Source of the DNA: Acidimicrobiaceae bacterium
GTDB lineage: Bacteria; Actinomycetota; Acidimicrobiia; Acidimicrobiales; Palsa-688
Assembly (NCBI GenBank): GCA_030838025.1
Contig: JAUTXM010000402.1
Coordinates: 1 to 16,832 of the forward strand
Direction: 5' to 3'
DNA length: 16,832 nucleotides
The translations under genes were made by a program, and so were the position numbers. This document shows positions 8,567 through 13,799 of this stretch, piece by piece. The notes beneath the pieces were generated by a model. It saw only the letters and a program-made list of their open reading frames with translations. It was not told the origin of the DNA and did not search any database. Numbering within the stretch: position 1 is the stretch's first letter; every line of letters starts with the position of its first letter.

Positions 8567-9049
8567 ATGGCCGGCCCGGTCCTACTTGAGGTAGGCCGCA
8601 TCACCAAGCCCCATGGCTTGCGGGGCGAGGTCGTGGTGGCGCTGGTCACCAACCGGCCGGAACGCCTGGCGACGGGCTCGACGCTGCACACCCCGACTGG
8701 GACCCTACTGGTGCGCCACGCACGCCCGTTCGAGGCCACCGGCGATGGGCGCTGGATCGTGTCGTTCGACGGCGTGCGCGACCGCGACGGCGCCGACGTC
8801 TTGCGCGGTACGGTCCTGCGCGCTCCGCCGCTGCACGATCCGGACGCGCTGTGGACCCACGAGCTCATCGGGGCGGTCGTGGTGGCGGCGACGGGTGAGA
8901 TGCTGGGCCGAGTCGACGCCGTCGAGGCGAATCCGGCCAGTGACCTGCTCGTCCTGGAAGACGGTGGGCTGATCCCCTTGCGCTTCGTGACCGACCATCA
9001 AGGCGATCGTGTGACGGTGGACATCCCACCGGGCCTGCTCGATCTCTGA
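8567..9049 (+). CDS. rimM: Ribosome maturation factor RimM
   Basis: Assembly factor for the 30S head that works with S19 during 16S rRNA maturation. ATG at 8567 gives MAGPVLLEVGRITKPHGLRGEV, whose GRITKPHGLRGEV is the RimM signature. Extending to 8501 would overlap the KH gene by 44 nt and add unrelated sequence. The 160-aa product has the N-terminal RimM domain and a C-terminal PRC-barrel domain (HELIGAVVVAATGEMLGRVDAV through IPLRFVTDHQGDRVTVDIPPGLLDL, read in two parts). It lies 22 nt after the KH gene and 14 nt before trmD. Confidence 0.95.
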   Translation: MAGPVLLEVGRITKPHGLRGEVVVALVTNRPERLATGSTLHTPTGTLLVRHARPFEATGDGRWIVSFDGVRDRDGADVLRGTVLRAPPLHDPDALWTHELIGAVVVAATGEMLGRVDAVEANPASDLLVLEDGGLIPLRFVTDHQGDRVTVDIPPGLLDL

Positions 9050-9063
9050 GGTCGTGGGGCCCG

Positions 9064-9837
9064 ATGAGGATTGACGTCTTCACGATCTTTCCGGCGCTGG
9101 TGGAGCCATGGCTCGATGCCAGCCTGATCGGAAAGGCCCGTGCCGCGGGGCTGTTGGACCTCCGGGTGCAGGACCTTCGTTCCCTCGCGTCCGACCCCCA
9201 CCGGTCGGTGGACGACAGCACCTTCGGGGGCGGTCCGGGGATGGTCCTGGCACCCGAACCGGTGTTCAAGGCGGTGGAGGCGGCTTGCCCGGTGCGTCCC
9301 CTCTACCTATTGAGCCCGGCCGGGCGGCGCTTCGACCAGGCGCTGGCTGGCGCCTTGGCCCAGTCGGAGGGCTTCTCGCTGTTGTGCGGGCGCTACGAGG
9401 GCGTGGATCAGCGCATCGCCGATCACCTGGTCGACGGGGAACTGAGCGTCGGTGACTTCGTACTCGCCGGCGGTGAGGTGGCAGCCCTCGCCGTTGTGGA
9501 GGCGGTCGCCCGTTTGGTGCCAGGCGTCATGGGCAACATCGGCTCGGCCGAGGAGGAAACCTTCGCCGACGGCCTGCTCGAGTACCCCCAGTACACCCGG
9601 CCTGCCGACTTTCGGAGCTGGACGGTGCCGGAGGTGTTGCGGTCGGGGGACCATGGCCGCATCGCCCGTTGGCGCCGGGCGCAGGCCCTGGCCCGGACCC
9701 GGGACCGCCGGCCCGACCTGCTGGCGGCGAGGGGCGGCCTGGCGGAATCCGAGGTGGCCTTGCTGGCGGAATTCGGCCTGGGCGACGAGGTTGCGGGGCC
9801 TGATGTCGTGGAAGCGCCCCCGAATCCTCTATCGTGA
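9064..9837 (+). CDS. trmD: tRNA (guanine-N1)-methyltransferase TrmD
   Basis: SAM-dependent SPOUT methyltransferase that makes m1G37 next to the anticodon and prevents +1 frameshifting. The 257-aa product begins MRIDVFTIFP. Trefoil-knot SAM-binding motifs are LLSPAGRRFDQ (82-92), LCGRYEGVDQRI (107-118) and SVGDFVLAGGE (128-138). The tRNA-binding side has LLEYPQYTRP (171-180) with Asp169 just before it, the position of the catalytic base in characterised TrmD proteins, then WTVPEVLRSGDHGRI. A small departure is DSTFGGG (51-57), where many homologues have DxPYGGG. ATG at 9064 follows rimM by 14 nt. The C-terminal 25 residues or so are poorly conserved. Confidence 0.96.
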   Translation: MRIDVFTIFPALVEPWLDASLIGKARAAGLLDLRVQDLRSLASDPHRSVDDSTFGGGPGMVLAPEPVFKAVEAACPVRPLYLLSPAGRRFDQALAGALAQSEGFSLLCGRYEGVDQRIADHLVDGELSVGDFVLAGGEVAALAVVEAVARLVPGVMGNIGSAEEETFADGLLEYPQYTRPADFRSWTVPEVLRSGDHGRIARWRRAQALARTRDRRPDLLAARGGLAESEVALLAEFGLGDEVAGPDVVEAPPNPLS

Positions 9838-9861
9838 ACCTCCCCCGCTTGTTCTCGCCGC

Positions 9862-9867
9862 GAGGAG
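9862..9867 (+). promoter_or_regulatory. rplS: Shine-Dalgarno of rplS
   Basis: GAGGAG lies 7 nt before the ATG at 9875. It is one of the few strong ribosome-binding sites in the window and fixes the L19 start, which no other in-frame codon would satisfy. Confidence 0.75.
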
Positions 9868-9874
9868 CCGCGCC

Positions 9875-10225
9875 ATGAACCCCACTGATCTCGTAGACCG
9901 CGCCAGCTTGCGCGACGACGTGCCCGATTTCGCCCCCGGCGACACCCTGAAGGTGCATGTCCGTGTGGTCGAAGGCACTCGCGAGCGCGTCCAGATCTTC
10001 CAGGGTGCGGTGATCCGGCGCTCCGGTTCCGGCGTCCGGGAGACCTTCACCGTCCGCAAGCTCAGCTTTGGGGTGGGCGTCGAGCGGACGTTTCCGGTGC
10101 ATTCTCCGGTCATCGCGACCATCGAGGTCATGACCAGGGGTGACGTCCGTCGGGCCAAGCTCTACTACCTCCGGGATCGGACCGGTAAGGCCGCCAAGAT
10201 CAAAGAGAAGCGCTCCATCCGCTAA
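9875..10225 (+). CDS. rplS: 50S ribosomal protein L19
   Basis: Large-subunit protein at the 30S-50S interface. The 116-aa product contains the family signatures FAPGDTLKVHVRVVEG, RVQIFQGAVI and RKLSFGVGVERTFPVHSP, and ends RRAKLYYLRDRTGKAAKIKEK. The start at 9875 is set by a GAGGAG site and by the expected L19 length; the frame is open far upstream but that part is antisense-like noise inside trmD. It lies 37 nt after trmD and closes the ribosome-maturation operon. In relatives lepB and rnhB follow; here lepB is broken and rnhB is missing. Confidence 0.96.
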   Translation: MNPTDLVDRASLRDDVPDFAPGDTLKVHVRVVEGTRERVQIFQGAVIRRSGSGVRETFTVRKLSFGVGVERTFPVHSPVIATIEVMTRGDVRRAKLYYLRDRTGKAAKIKEKRSIR

Positions 10226-10244
10226 CAGGGGAAGCGACCTGGGC

Positions 10245-10287
10245 CAGATCCGGATCGGGTCGGGTCCCCGGACGTCGGAACGGGTTT
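10245..10287 (+). terminator. Weak candidate terminator after rplS
   Basis: A GC-rich stretch with small inverted repeats (TCCGG near 10250 with CCGGA near 10270; CCCG near 10267 with CGGG near 10281) ends in a run of five T at 10284-10288. The stems are short and alternatives compete, so transcription may or may not stop here. Confidence 0.25.
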
Positions 10288-10346
10288 TTGCGGATTTTTC
10301 GGCTGGGTCTCAGCCCGAGGTTTCCGGCCGGGATCCCACCCGCCCG

Positions 10347-10379
10347 GTCCAGCCAGTCCAGCCAGTCCAGCCAGTCCAG
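10347..10379 (+). repeat. 9-bp tandem repeat, about 3.7 copies
   Basis: GTCCAGCCA is repeated exactly at 10347, 10356 and 10365, with a partial copy GTCCAG at 10374-10379. It lies in the non-coding stretch before the lepB remnant. The uniform copies suggest recent slippage expansion. Confidence 0.85.
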
Positions 10380-10383
10380 TCAT

Positions 10384-10425
10384 GTCCGCCCCGGCTGTCT
10401 GGCCGGTGGAGTCCGCCCCGGCTGT
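10384..10425 (+). repeat. 15-bp direct repeat, 27 bp apart
   Basis: GTCCGCCCCGGCTGT occurs at 10384-10398 and again, identically, at 10411-10425. With the adjacent 9-bp array it marks the region just upstream of the lepB remnant as rearranged by short direct repeats. Confidence 0.7.
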
Positions 10426-10436
10426 GCGCCCGCGGG

Positions 10437-10680
10437 CCCGTCGAGGGCCGCCCCGGGCGGGTGTACATCGGCGGACGAACACTTGCCGAGCCATACCTGC
10501 CCGCCGGGGCGGCGACGAGTGACTTGGACCGCTCGTGGTGCCGGCCGGGCATCTGTGGGTCATGGGTGACAACCGCTCCAGATCCAGTGACGGCCCTGTG
10601 CTCCGGCCCACGATCGCTCGACTGTCGTGGGCCGCCCCATCTGGCGGGTCTGGCCGCTCACCCGCGCCTCGTTCCTTTGA
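10437..10680 (+). pseudogene. lepB: Signal peptidase I remnant, 5' half lost and twice frameshifted
   Basis: Three consecutive pieces of signal peptidase I lie in three different frames. From 10440 one frame reads VEGRPGRVYIGGRTLAEPYL, the strand before the conserved core. From 10535 a second frame reads VVPAGHLWVMGDNRSRSSDG, the near-invariant GDNR..S.D box. From about 10606 a third reads PAHDRSTVVGRPIWRVWPL and ends at TGA 10678-10680, matching the family C-terminus. Each junction (near 10532 and near 10602) is explained by loss of one nucleotide (or gain of two). The N-terminal membrane helix and the catalytic Ser/Lys region are not found upstream. The location directly after rplS is the canonical place for lepB. 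The product cannot be active, so the cell should have another signal peptidase. Assembly indels could make the frameshifts, but not the missing 5' half. Confidence 0.88.
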
Positions 10681-10720
10681 CCTGTATCCGTACAGCCATG
10701 GAAGTGGGCTGCGGACGTCG

Positions 10721-10726
10721 TAGCAT
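10721..10726 (+). promoter_or_regulatory. Candidate -10 box before DUF2469 leader ORF
   Basis: TAGCAT fits TANNNT and ends 6 nt before an ATG at 10733, the spacing expected for a leaderless transcript. A promoter here would let the DUF2469-yraN genes be transcribed independently of the broken lepB region. No clear -35 is seen. Confidence 0.35.
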
Positions 10727-10732
10727 GTGCTC

Positions 10733-10822
10733 ATGACGACCGGCGTGCGGTACCGCAGGCACGAACGTGACGGCGGCCAGGTGAGCGGGCCAACGGGACA
10801 CGCCGAGGCGGTGTCTCCGTGA
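10733..10822 (+). CDS. Possible 29-aa leader peptide upstream of DUF2469
   Basis: A short frame ATG..TGA of 29 codons (begins MTTGVRYRRHERDGG, ends EAVSP). It has no recognisable homology. Two things make it more than noise: a TANNNT box six nt before its ATG, as for leaderless genes, and a stop (TGA at 10820) that overlaps the GTG start of the DUF2469 gene as GTGA. That arrangement would couple DUF2469 translation to it. It could also be a chance frame in eroded DNA where rnhB is expected. Confidence 0.3.
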   Translation: MTTGVRYRRHERDGGQVSGPTGHAEAVSP

Positions 10823-11112
10823 GTGCCGAGGATCTCGAGCGGTACGAGACCGAGATCGAGTTGCAGCTGTACCAGGAGTACCGCGCCGTTCTGCCCATGT
10901 TCCGGTACGTGGTGGAGACTGAGCGCCGCTTCTACTTGGCGAACGACGTCACCATGGAAGCCAAAGGCGAAGCCGGGCGCACGTACTTCGAAATCACGCT
11001 CGGGGACGCGTGGGTGTGGGACATGTACCGGCCGGCTCGTTTCGTCTCGTCGGTGCGGGTGGTGACGTTCAAGGACGTCAACGTCGAGGAGCTCCCCGAG
11101 AAGGAGATGTAG
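10819..11112 (+). CDS. DUF2469 family protein
   Basis: A 97-aa protein of unknown function restricted, as far as I know, to Actinobacteria. The start MSAEDLERYETEIELQLY, the central YVVETERRFYLAND and the C-terminal AWVWDMYRPARFV..VRVVTFKDVNVEE are nearly identical to the mycobacterial homologue (Rv2901c). GTG at 10819 is chosen because MSAEDLE is the conserved family N-terminus. There is no signal peptide or membrane segment. In relatives it lies between rnhB and yraN; here rnhB is absent and a putative leader ORF stops on its start codon. An AAGGAG motif near its end probably serves the next gene. Confidence 0.93.
   Translation: MSAEDLERYETEIELQLYQEYRAVLPMFRYVVETERRFYLANDVTMEAKGEAGRTYFEITLGDAWVWDMYRPARFVSSVRVVTFKDVNVEELPEKEM
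11101..11106 (+). promoter_or_regulatory. Shine-Dalgarno of yraN deciding an ATT start
   Basis: AAGGAG lies inside the last codons of the DUF2469 gene, 8 nt before ATT at 11115. It is an ideal site but no ATG, GTG or TTG in the yraN frame lies at a workable distance, which makes ATT the likely initiation codon. Confidence 0.5.
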
Positions 11113-11114
11113 CC

Positions 11115-11471
11115 ATTACCACCCGCGACGCCGACCGGCGCTCGCTTGGGACGTCCGGCGAGGCTGCCGCTGCCGCCTGGTACGAATCCCACGGCTATGA
11201 GATCGTGGCGCGCAACTGGCGTTGCCGGCTGGGGGAGTTGGACCTGATCCTGCGCCAGGGCCGGACGTTCGTGTTCTGCGAAGTGAAGTCCCGAACGACC
11301 GACACGTACGGCATACCGGCCGAGGCGGTAACCCGGCAGAAGCGGGCGCGCATCCGGCGACTGGCGGCCCGCTGGATCGAGGAGGACGCCCCCATGCGCC
11401 CCCGGGAGATCCGATTCGACGTTGCGGCCATACTCGCCGGTGAGCTGGAGATCATCGAGGGCGCGTTTTGA
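11115..11471 (+). CDS. yraN: YraN/UPF0102 family putative endonuclease, probable ATT start
   Basis: Small protein of the YraN (UPF0102) family, with a restriction-endonuclease-like fold; its role is unproven, and it is usually next to comM and dprA. The core runs LGTSGEAAAAAWYESHGYEIVARNWRC, with the metal-site pattern GELDLI..(9)..FCEVKSR clearly present. The start is unusual. The frame has no ATG, GTG or TTG between GTG 11016 (about 100 nt inside DUF2469) and the conserved core. ATT at 11115 follows an AAGGAG by 8 nt and gives (M)TTRDADRRS, similar in length to homologues, so I place the start there (118 aa). A point change from ATG or a sequencing error are alternatives. Its stop overlaps the next start as TTGA. 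Confidence 0.85.
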   Translation: MTTRDADRRSLGTSGEAAAAAWYESHGYEIVARNWRCRLGELDLILRQGRTFVFCEVKSRTTDTYGIPAEAVTRQKRARIRRLAARWIEEDAPMRPREIRFDVAAILAGELEIIEGAF

Positions 11472-12628
11472 CCCACGGCGACGACCGCCGGACGTCGCTG
11501 GACCCGTCGACCCTCGCCGTACACCTCGGTCGCCCTGAGGCGCCCGGTGCACCAGTCAATGCCGCGGTGGAACTCTCGGCCACATTTCGCGCCGGCGGGG
11601 CGCAGACCTACGGACGCGATGACAACAGCACTTGGGATGCGTTCGAGGTGGCGCTCGGGGGGTTGGAAGGGGGCACGGCGCTGGTCTTCGGGTCAGGGAT
11701 GGCTGCGATTGCGGCCGTCCTGGAAACGGTTGCCGTCGGGGGCTGGGTGGTGGCCGCCGGTGACGCGTACAACGGGACCCGCCGCTTCCTGGCGGACGCG
11801 GCCGAGCGAGGACGTTTGGCGGTCCGATCGGCCGACGTCGCCGACACCGACGCAACGCTCGCGATGTGCGAGGAGGTGGCTTCGGCCCCCAACCGCCGGT
11901 CGTCCGGAGGAATGCTGTGGCTCGAGTCGCCCACCAATCCGCTGCTCGCCATTGCGGACCTGCCGGCGCTGATCGATGGCGCGCACGGACTCGGCCTGAC
12001 CGTGGCGGTGGACAACACCTTCGCCTCCCCGCTGCTTCAATCGCCGCTCGAGATGGGCGCCGACGTGGTGGTCCATAGCGTGACCAAGCTCATCTCGGGT
12101 CACTCCGACGTGGTTCTCGGCGCAGCCGTCACCCGGTCTCCTGAGCTGATTGAGCAGCTCAGGACGCGCCGTTCACTCCATGGTGCCGTCCCCGGGCCCA
12201 TGGAAACGTTCCTGGCGCTGCGCGGCCTGCGGACATTGGCGGTGCGACTCGAGCGGTCGCAGGCCAGTGCCGCCGACCTCGCCGAGCGGCTGATGGCGCG
12301 CGCGGGCGTGAGCGGGGTCCGCTACCCCGGCCTGCCTGATCACCCCGGCCACAAGTTGGCGGCTCGCCAGATGCGGGGATTTGGCACCATGTTGGCGTTC
12401 GAAGTGAGTGGCGGCGCCGAGGTGGCCGAAGCGGTATGCCAGTCGGTGCAGCTCATCACGCCCGGGACCAGTCTCGGTGGTGTCGAATCGCTAATCGAGC
12501 GGCGAGCCCGTTGGAGCGGCGAGTCGCACCTGCCCCCAGCCCTACTGCGCCTCTCGGTGGGGCTGGAGCATCCCGACGACCTGTGGTGGGACCTGGATCA
12601 GGCGTTGGTCCGAGCGCAGGCGACCTAA
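11468..12628 (+). CDS. Cys/Met metabolism PLP-dependent enzyme (cystathionine gamma-synthase/lyase-like)
   Basis: Fold-type I PLP enzyme of the trans-sulfuration family, 386 aa. Members make or cleave C-S bonds in cystathionine, homocysteine or methionine metabolism. The PLP lysine is Lys207 in HSVTKLISGHSD. Other conserved residues are Tyr48 and Arg50 in YGRDDNST, the phosphate-binding GSGMAA (75-80), Tyr101, and Asp182 in AVDNTFASPLLQ. The C-terminus has the expected GTSLGGVESLIE. The substrate cannot be told from motifs: gamma-synthase, gamma-lyase and O-succinylhomoserine sulfhydrylase look alike. TTG at 11468 overlaps the yraN stop (TTGA), implying coupled translation; no better start is seen. 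The gene is convergent with the small zinc-ribbon gene 15 nt downstream. Confidence 0.9.
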   Translation: MTHGDDRRTSLDPSTLAVHLGRPEAPGAPVNAAVELSATFRAGGAQTYGRDDNSTWDAFEVALGGLEGGTALVFGSGMAAIAAVLETVAVGGWVVAAGDAYNGTRRFLADAAERGRLAVRSADVADTDATLAMCEEVASAPNRRSSGGMLWLESPTNPLLAIADLPALIDGAHGLGLTVAVDNTFASPLLQSPLEMGADVVVHSVTKLISGHSDVVLGAAVTRSPELIEQLRTRRSLHGAVPGPMETFLALRGLRTLAVRLERSQASAADLAERLMARAGVSGVRYPGLPDHPGHKLAARQMRGFGTMLAFEVSGGAEVAEAVCQSVQLITPGTSLGGVESLIERRARWSGESHLPPALLRLSVGLEHPDDLWWDLDQALVRAQAT

Positions 12629-12643
12629 GTTCTCAAGTTGCGG

Positions 12644-12859
12644 TCACCCTCGCCCCGGGCGTCGCCGGTCCCGGTGCTCCCAGCACGCGTGGTGCCAGTG
12701 CCGGCGCAGCTCGGGCGCGCCGGTCGGCACGACCACCACGTGTCCCATTCGGGGCGGGATGTGTTGCTGGCAGCCAGGGCAGATGTAGGTCTTGCGCGCC
12801 TGAAAGGGGTGAACTCGGCGTATCTCCGCCGGGCCCGTCAGCGTGGGATCAGCGCCCAT
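12644..12859 (-). CDS. Small Cys/His-rich zinc-ribbon-like protein
   Basis: A 71-aa minus-strand gene. The core is KTYICPGCQQHIPPRMGHVV followed about 20 residues on by RRHWHHACWEHRDRR. CPGC plus HWHHAC gives a plausible zinc site. The same layout (YRCPGC.Q.I..G..HVV ... RRHWH..CW) is, to my knowledge, a conserved small actinobacterial family, sometimes labelled 'ATP/GTP-binding protein' without evidence. ATG at 12859 lies inside the 3' end of the upstream minus-strand gene (22-bp overlap), so the two are probably coupled. Its function is unknown. The neighbouring enoyl-CoA hydratase is divergent. Confidence 0.75.
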   Translation of the reverse strand: MGADPTLTGPAEIRRVHPFQARKTYICPGCQQHIPPRMGHVVVVPTGAPELRRHWHHACWEHRDRRRPGRG

Positions 12860-12951
12860 AGCAGCATTCCCGCCACGACGGCCACCGCCACCGCCACCAT
12901 GACGTAGTCGGATTGGCGTCGTTTTTGCGGGCGGAACGGGTTCAATCCCAC
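12838..12951 (-). CDS. Tiny one-helix membrane protein
   Basis: A 37-aa minus-strand frame. A basic, polar N-terminus (MGLNPFRPQKRRQSD) precedes one hydrophobic helix (YVMVAVAVAVVAGMLLWAL) and a short IPR end, a cytoplasmic-in membrane topology by the positive-inside rule. Short proteins starting NPFRP followed by basic residues and one helix recur in Actinobacteria, which supports it being real. GTG at 12951 is favoured because a TACCCT box ends 6 nt upstream; TTG at 12945 (35 aa) is the alternative. The end overlaps the zinc-ribbon gene by 22 bp. Function is unknown. Confidence 0.6.
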   Translation of the reverse strand: MGLNPFRPQKRRQSDYVMVAVAVAVVAGMLLWALIPR

Positions 12952-12957
12952 CGCAGG

Positions 12958-12963
12958 AGGGTA
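12958..12963 (-). promoter_or_regulatory. Candidate -10 box for the tiny membrane protein gene
   Basis: Read on the minus strand, TACCCT (12963 down to 12958) ends 6 nt before GTG at 12951, leaderless-type spacing. It shares a 49-bp intergenic gap with the divergent hydratase promoter. Confidence 0.35.
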
Positions 12964-12987
12964 CCGCTCCACCTCACGGTTCCGACC

Positions 12988-12993
12988 TACTGT
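12988..12993 (+). promoter_or_regulatory. Candidate -10 box for the hydratase gene
   Basis: TACTGT fits TANNNT and ends 7 nt before GTG at 13001. This is the classic spacing of a leaderless actinobacterial gene, and no Shine-Dalgarno lies in range (AGGAGG at 12955-12960 is about 40 nt away). A -35 element is not evident. Confidence 0.45.
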
Positions 12994-13000
12994 TGCCTGG

Positions 13001-13768
13001 GTGGAGACCATCCTCGTCGACCGGGCTGACGGCGTGGTCACCGTGACCATGAACCGTCCGGACAAGAAGAACGCGGCCAATGCCGTCATGTGGCACGAAC
13101 TCCAGGCCTGCTTCGGTGAGATCACCCGAAACCAAGGGGATCGTGTCGTCATAGTCACCGGCGCTGGCGGCGCCTTCTGCTCCGGCGCAGACCTCACGTC
13201 GGTGGGCTCCACAGGTCACCCCCTTGCCCTCATGCGCCTCGTCGGCGACGTCGCCCTGACCCTGCACCGCCTGCCTAAGCCGACCATCGCCAAGGTCAAC
13301 GGCGTGGCGGCAGGTGCGGGGTGCAACCTGGCCTTCGGATGCGACCTGATCGTCGCCTCGGATGAGGCCCGGTTTTCGGAGATCTTCGCCCGACGCGGCC
13401 TCTCCATCGACTTTGGCGGGTCGTGGCTCCTTCCCCGCCTGGTCGGTCTCCACCGGGCGAAAGAGCTCGCCCTCTTGGCGGAGATCATCTCGGCCCAGGA
13501 AGCACTCGACCTGGGGCTGGTCAATCGGGTCGTCCCTGCAGTCGAACTCGACGACTTCGTGGATGCCTGGGCTCGACAACTTGCCGCTGGACCACCCATC
13601 GCTCTGTCCATGACCAAGAGCCTCCTGAACCAGTCCTTCGAGGTGTCGATGGCCCAAGCACTCGATGACGAGGGCCGATGCCAGACCATCAACTTCTCGA
13701 CCGCTGACACCGCCGAAGCTCTGTCTGCGTTCCTCGAGAAGCGAAACCCCACTTTCCAGGGTCGCTGA
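13001..13768 (+). CDS. Enoyl-CoA hydratase/isomerase family protein
   Basis: Crotonase-fold enzyme acting on a CoA thioester, 255 aa, the usual length. The two oxyanion-hole segments are visible: GAGGAFCSGADL (54-65) and NGVAAGAGCNLAFGCDLIVA (100-119). In the active-site stretch FSEIFARRGLSIDFGGSWLLPRLVG, read in parts, Asp137 stands where hydratases usually have the second catalytic Glu. An Asp here is typical of isomerase-like members such as PaaG, so isomerisation may be as likely as hydration. The substrate is unknown; phenylacetate and fatty-acid pathways are both possible and no pathway genes adjoin. GTG at 13001 gives the typical short N-terminus and suits a leaderless message. The last 80 nt overlap, on the opposite strand, an open extension of the HNH remnant. 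Confidence 0.92.
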   Translation: METILVDRADGVVTVTMNRPDKKNAANAVMWHELQACFGEITRNQGDRVVIVTGAGGAFCSGADLTSVGSTGHPLALMRLVGDVALTLHRLPKPTIAKVNGVAAGAGCNLAFGCDLIVASDEARFSEIFARRGLSIDFGGSWLLPRLVGLHRAKELALLAEIISAQEALDLGLVNRVVPAVELDDFVDAWARQLAAGPPIALSMTKSLLNQSFEVSMAQALDDEGRCQTINFSTADTAEALSAFLEKRNPTFQGR

Positions 13769-13799
13769 ACTCTCCGCCGCCTGCCACTCGCTGTGCGGA

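Larger units (their letters stand above)
10226..10436 (+). other. Non-coding, repeat-rich stretch replacing the lepB 5' half
   Basis: I find no supported gene here in any frame. In relatives this position holds the membrane anchor and catalytic-serine region of signal peptidase I; neither a hydrophobic segment nor a serine motif is visible. Instead there are T-runs near 10284 and 10294, a 9-bp tandem repeat and a 15-bp direct repeat. This is best read as eroded or rearranged DNA between rplS and the lepB remnant. Confidence 0.6.

Noticed and set aside
10347..10425. CRISPR-like array
   Set aside because: Units are 9 or 15 bp with no unique spacers and no cas genes nearby; this is simple tandem and direct repetition.
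10140..10736. 198-codon plus-strand open frame after rplS
   Set aside because: Only the part from about 10440 to 10530 is meaningful (lepB piece); the rest is repeat-derived or out of frame.
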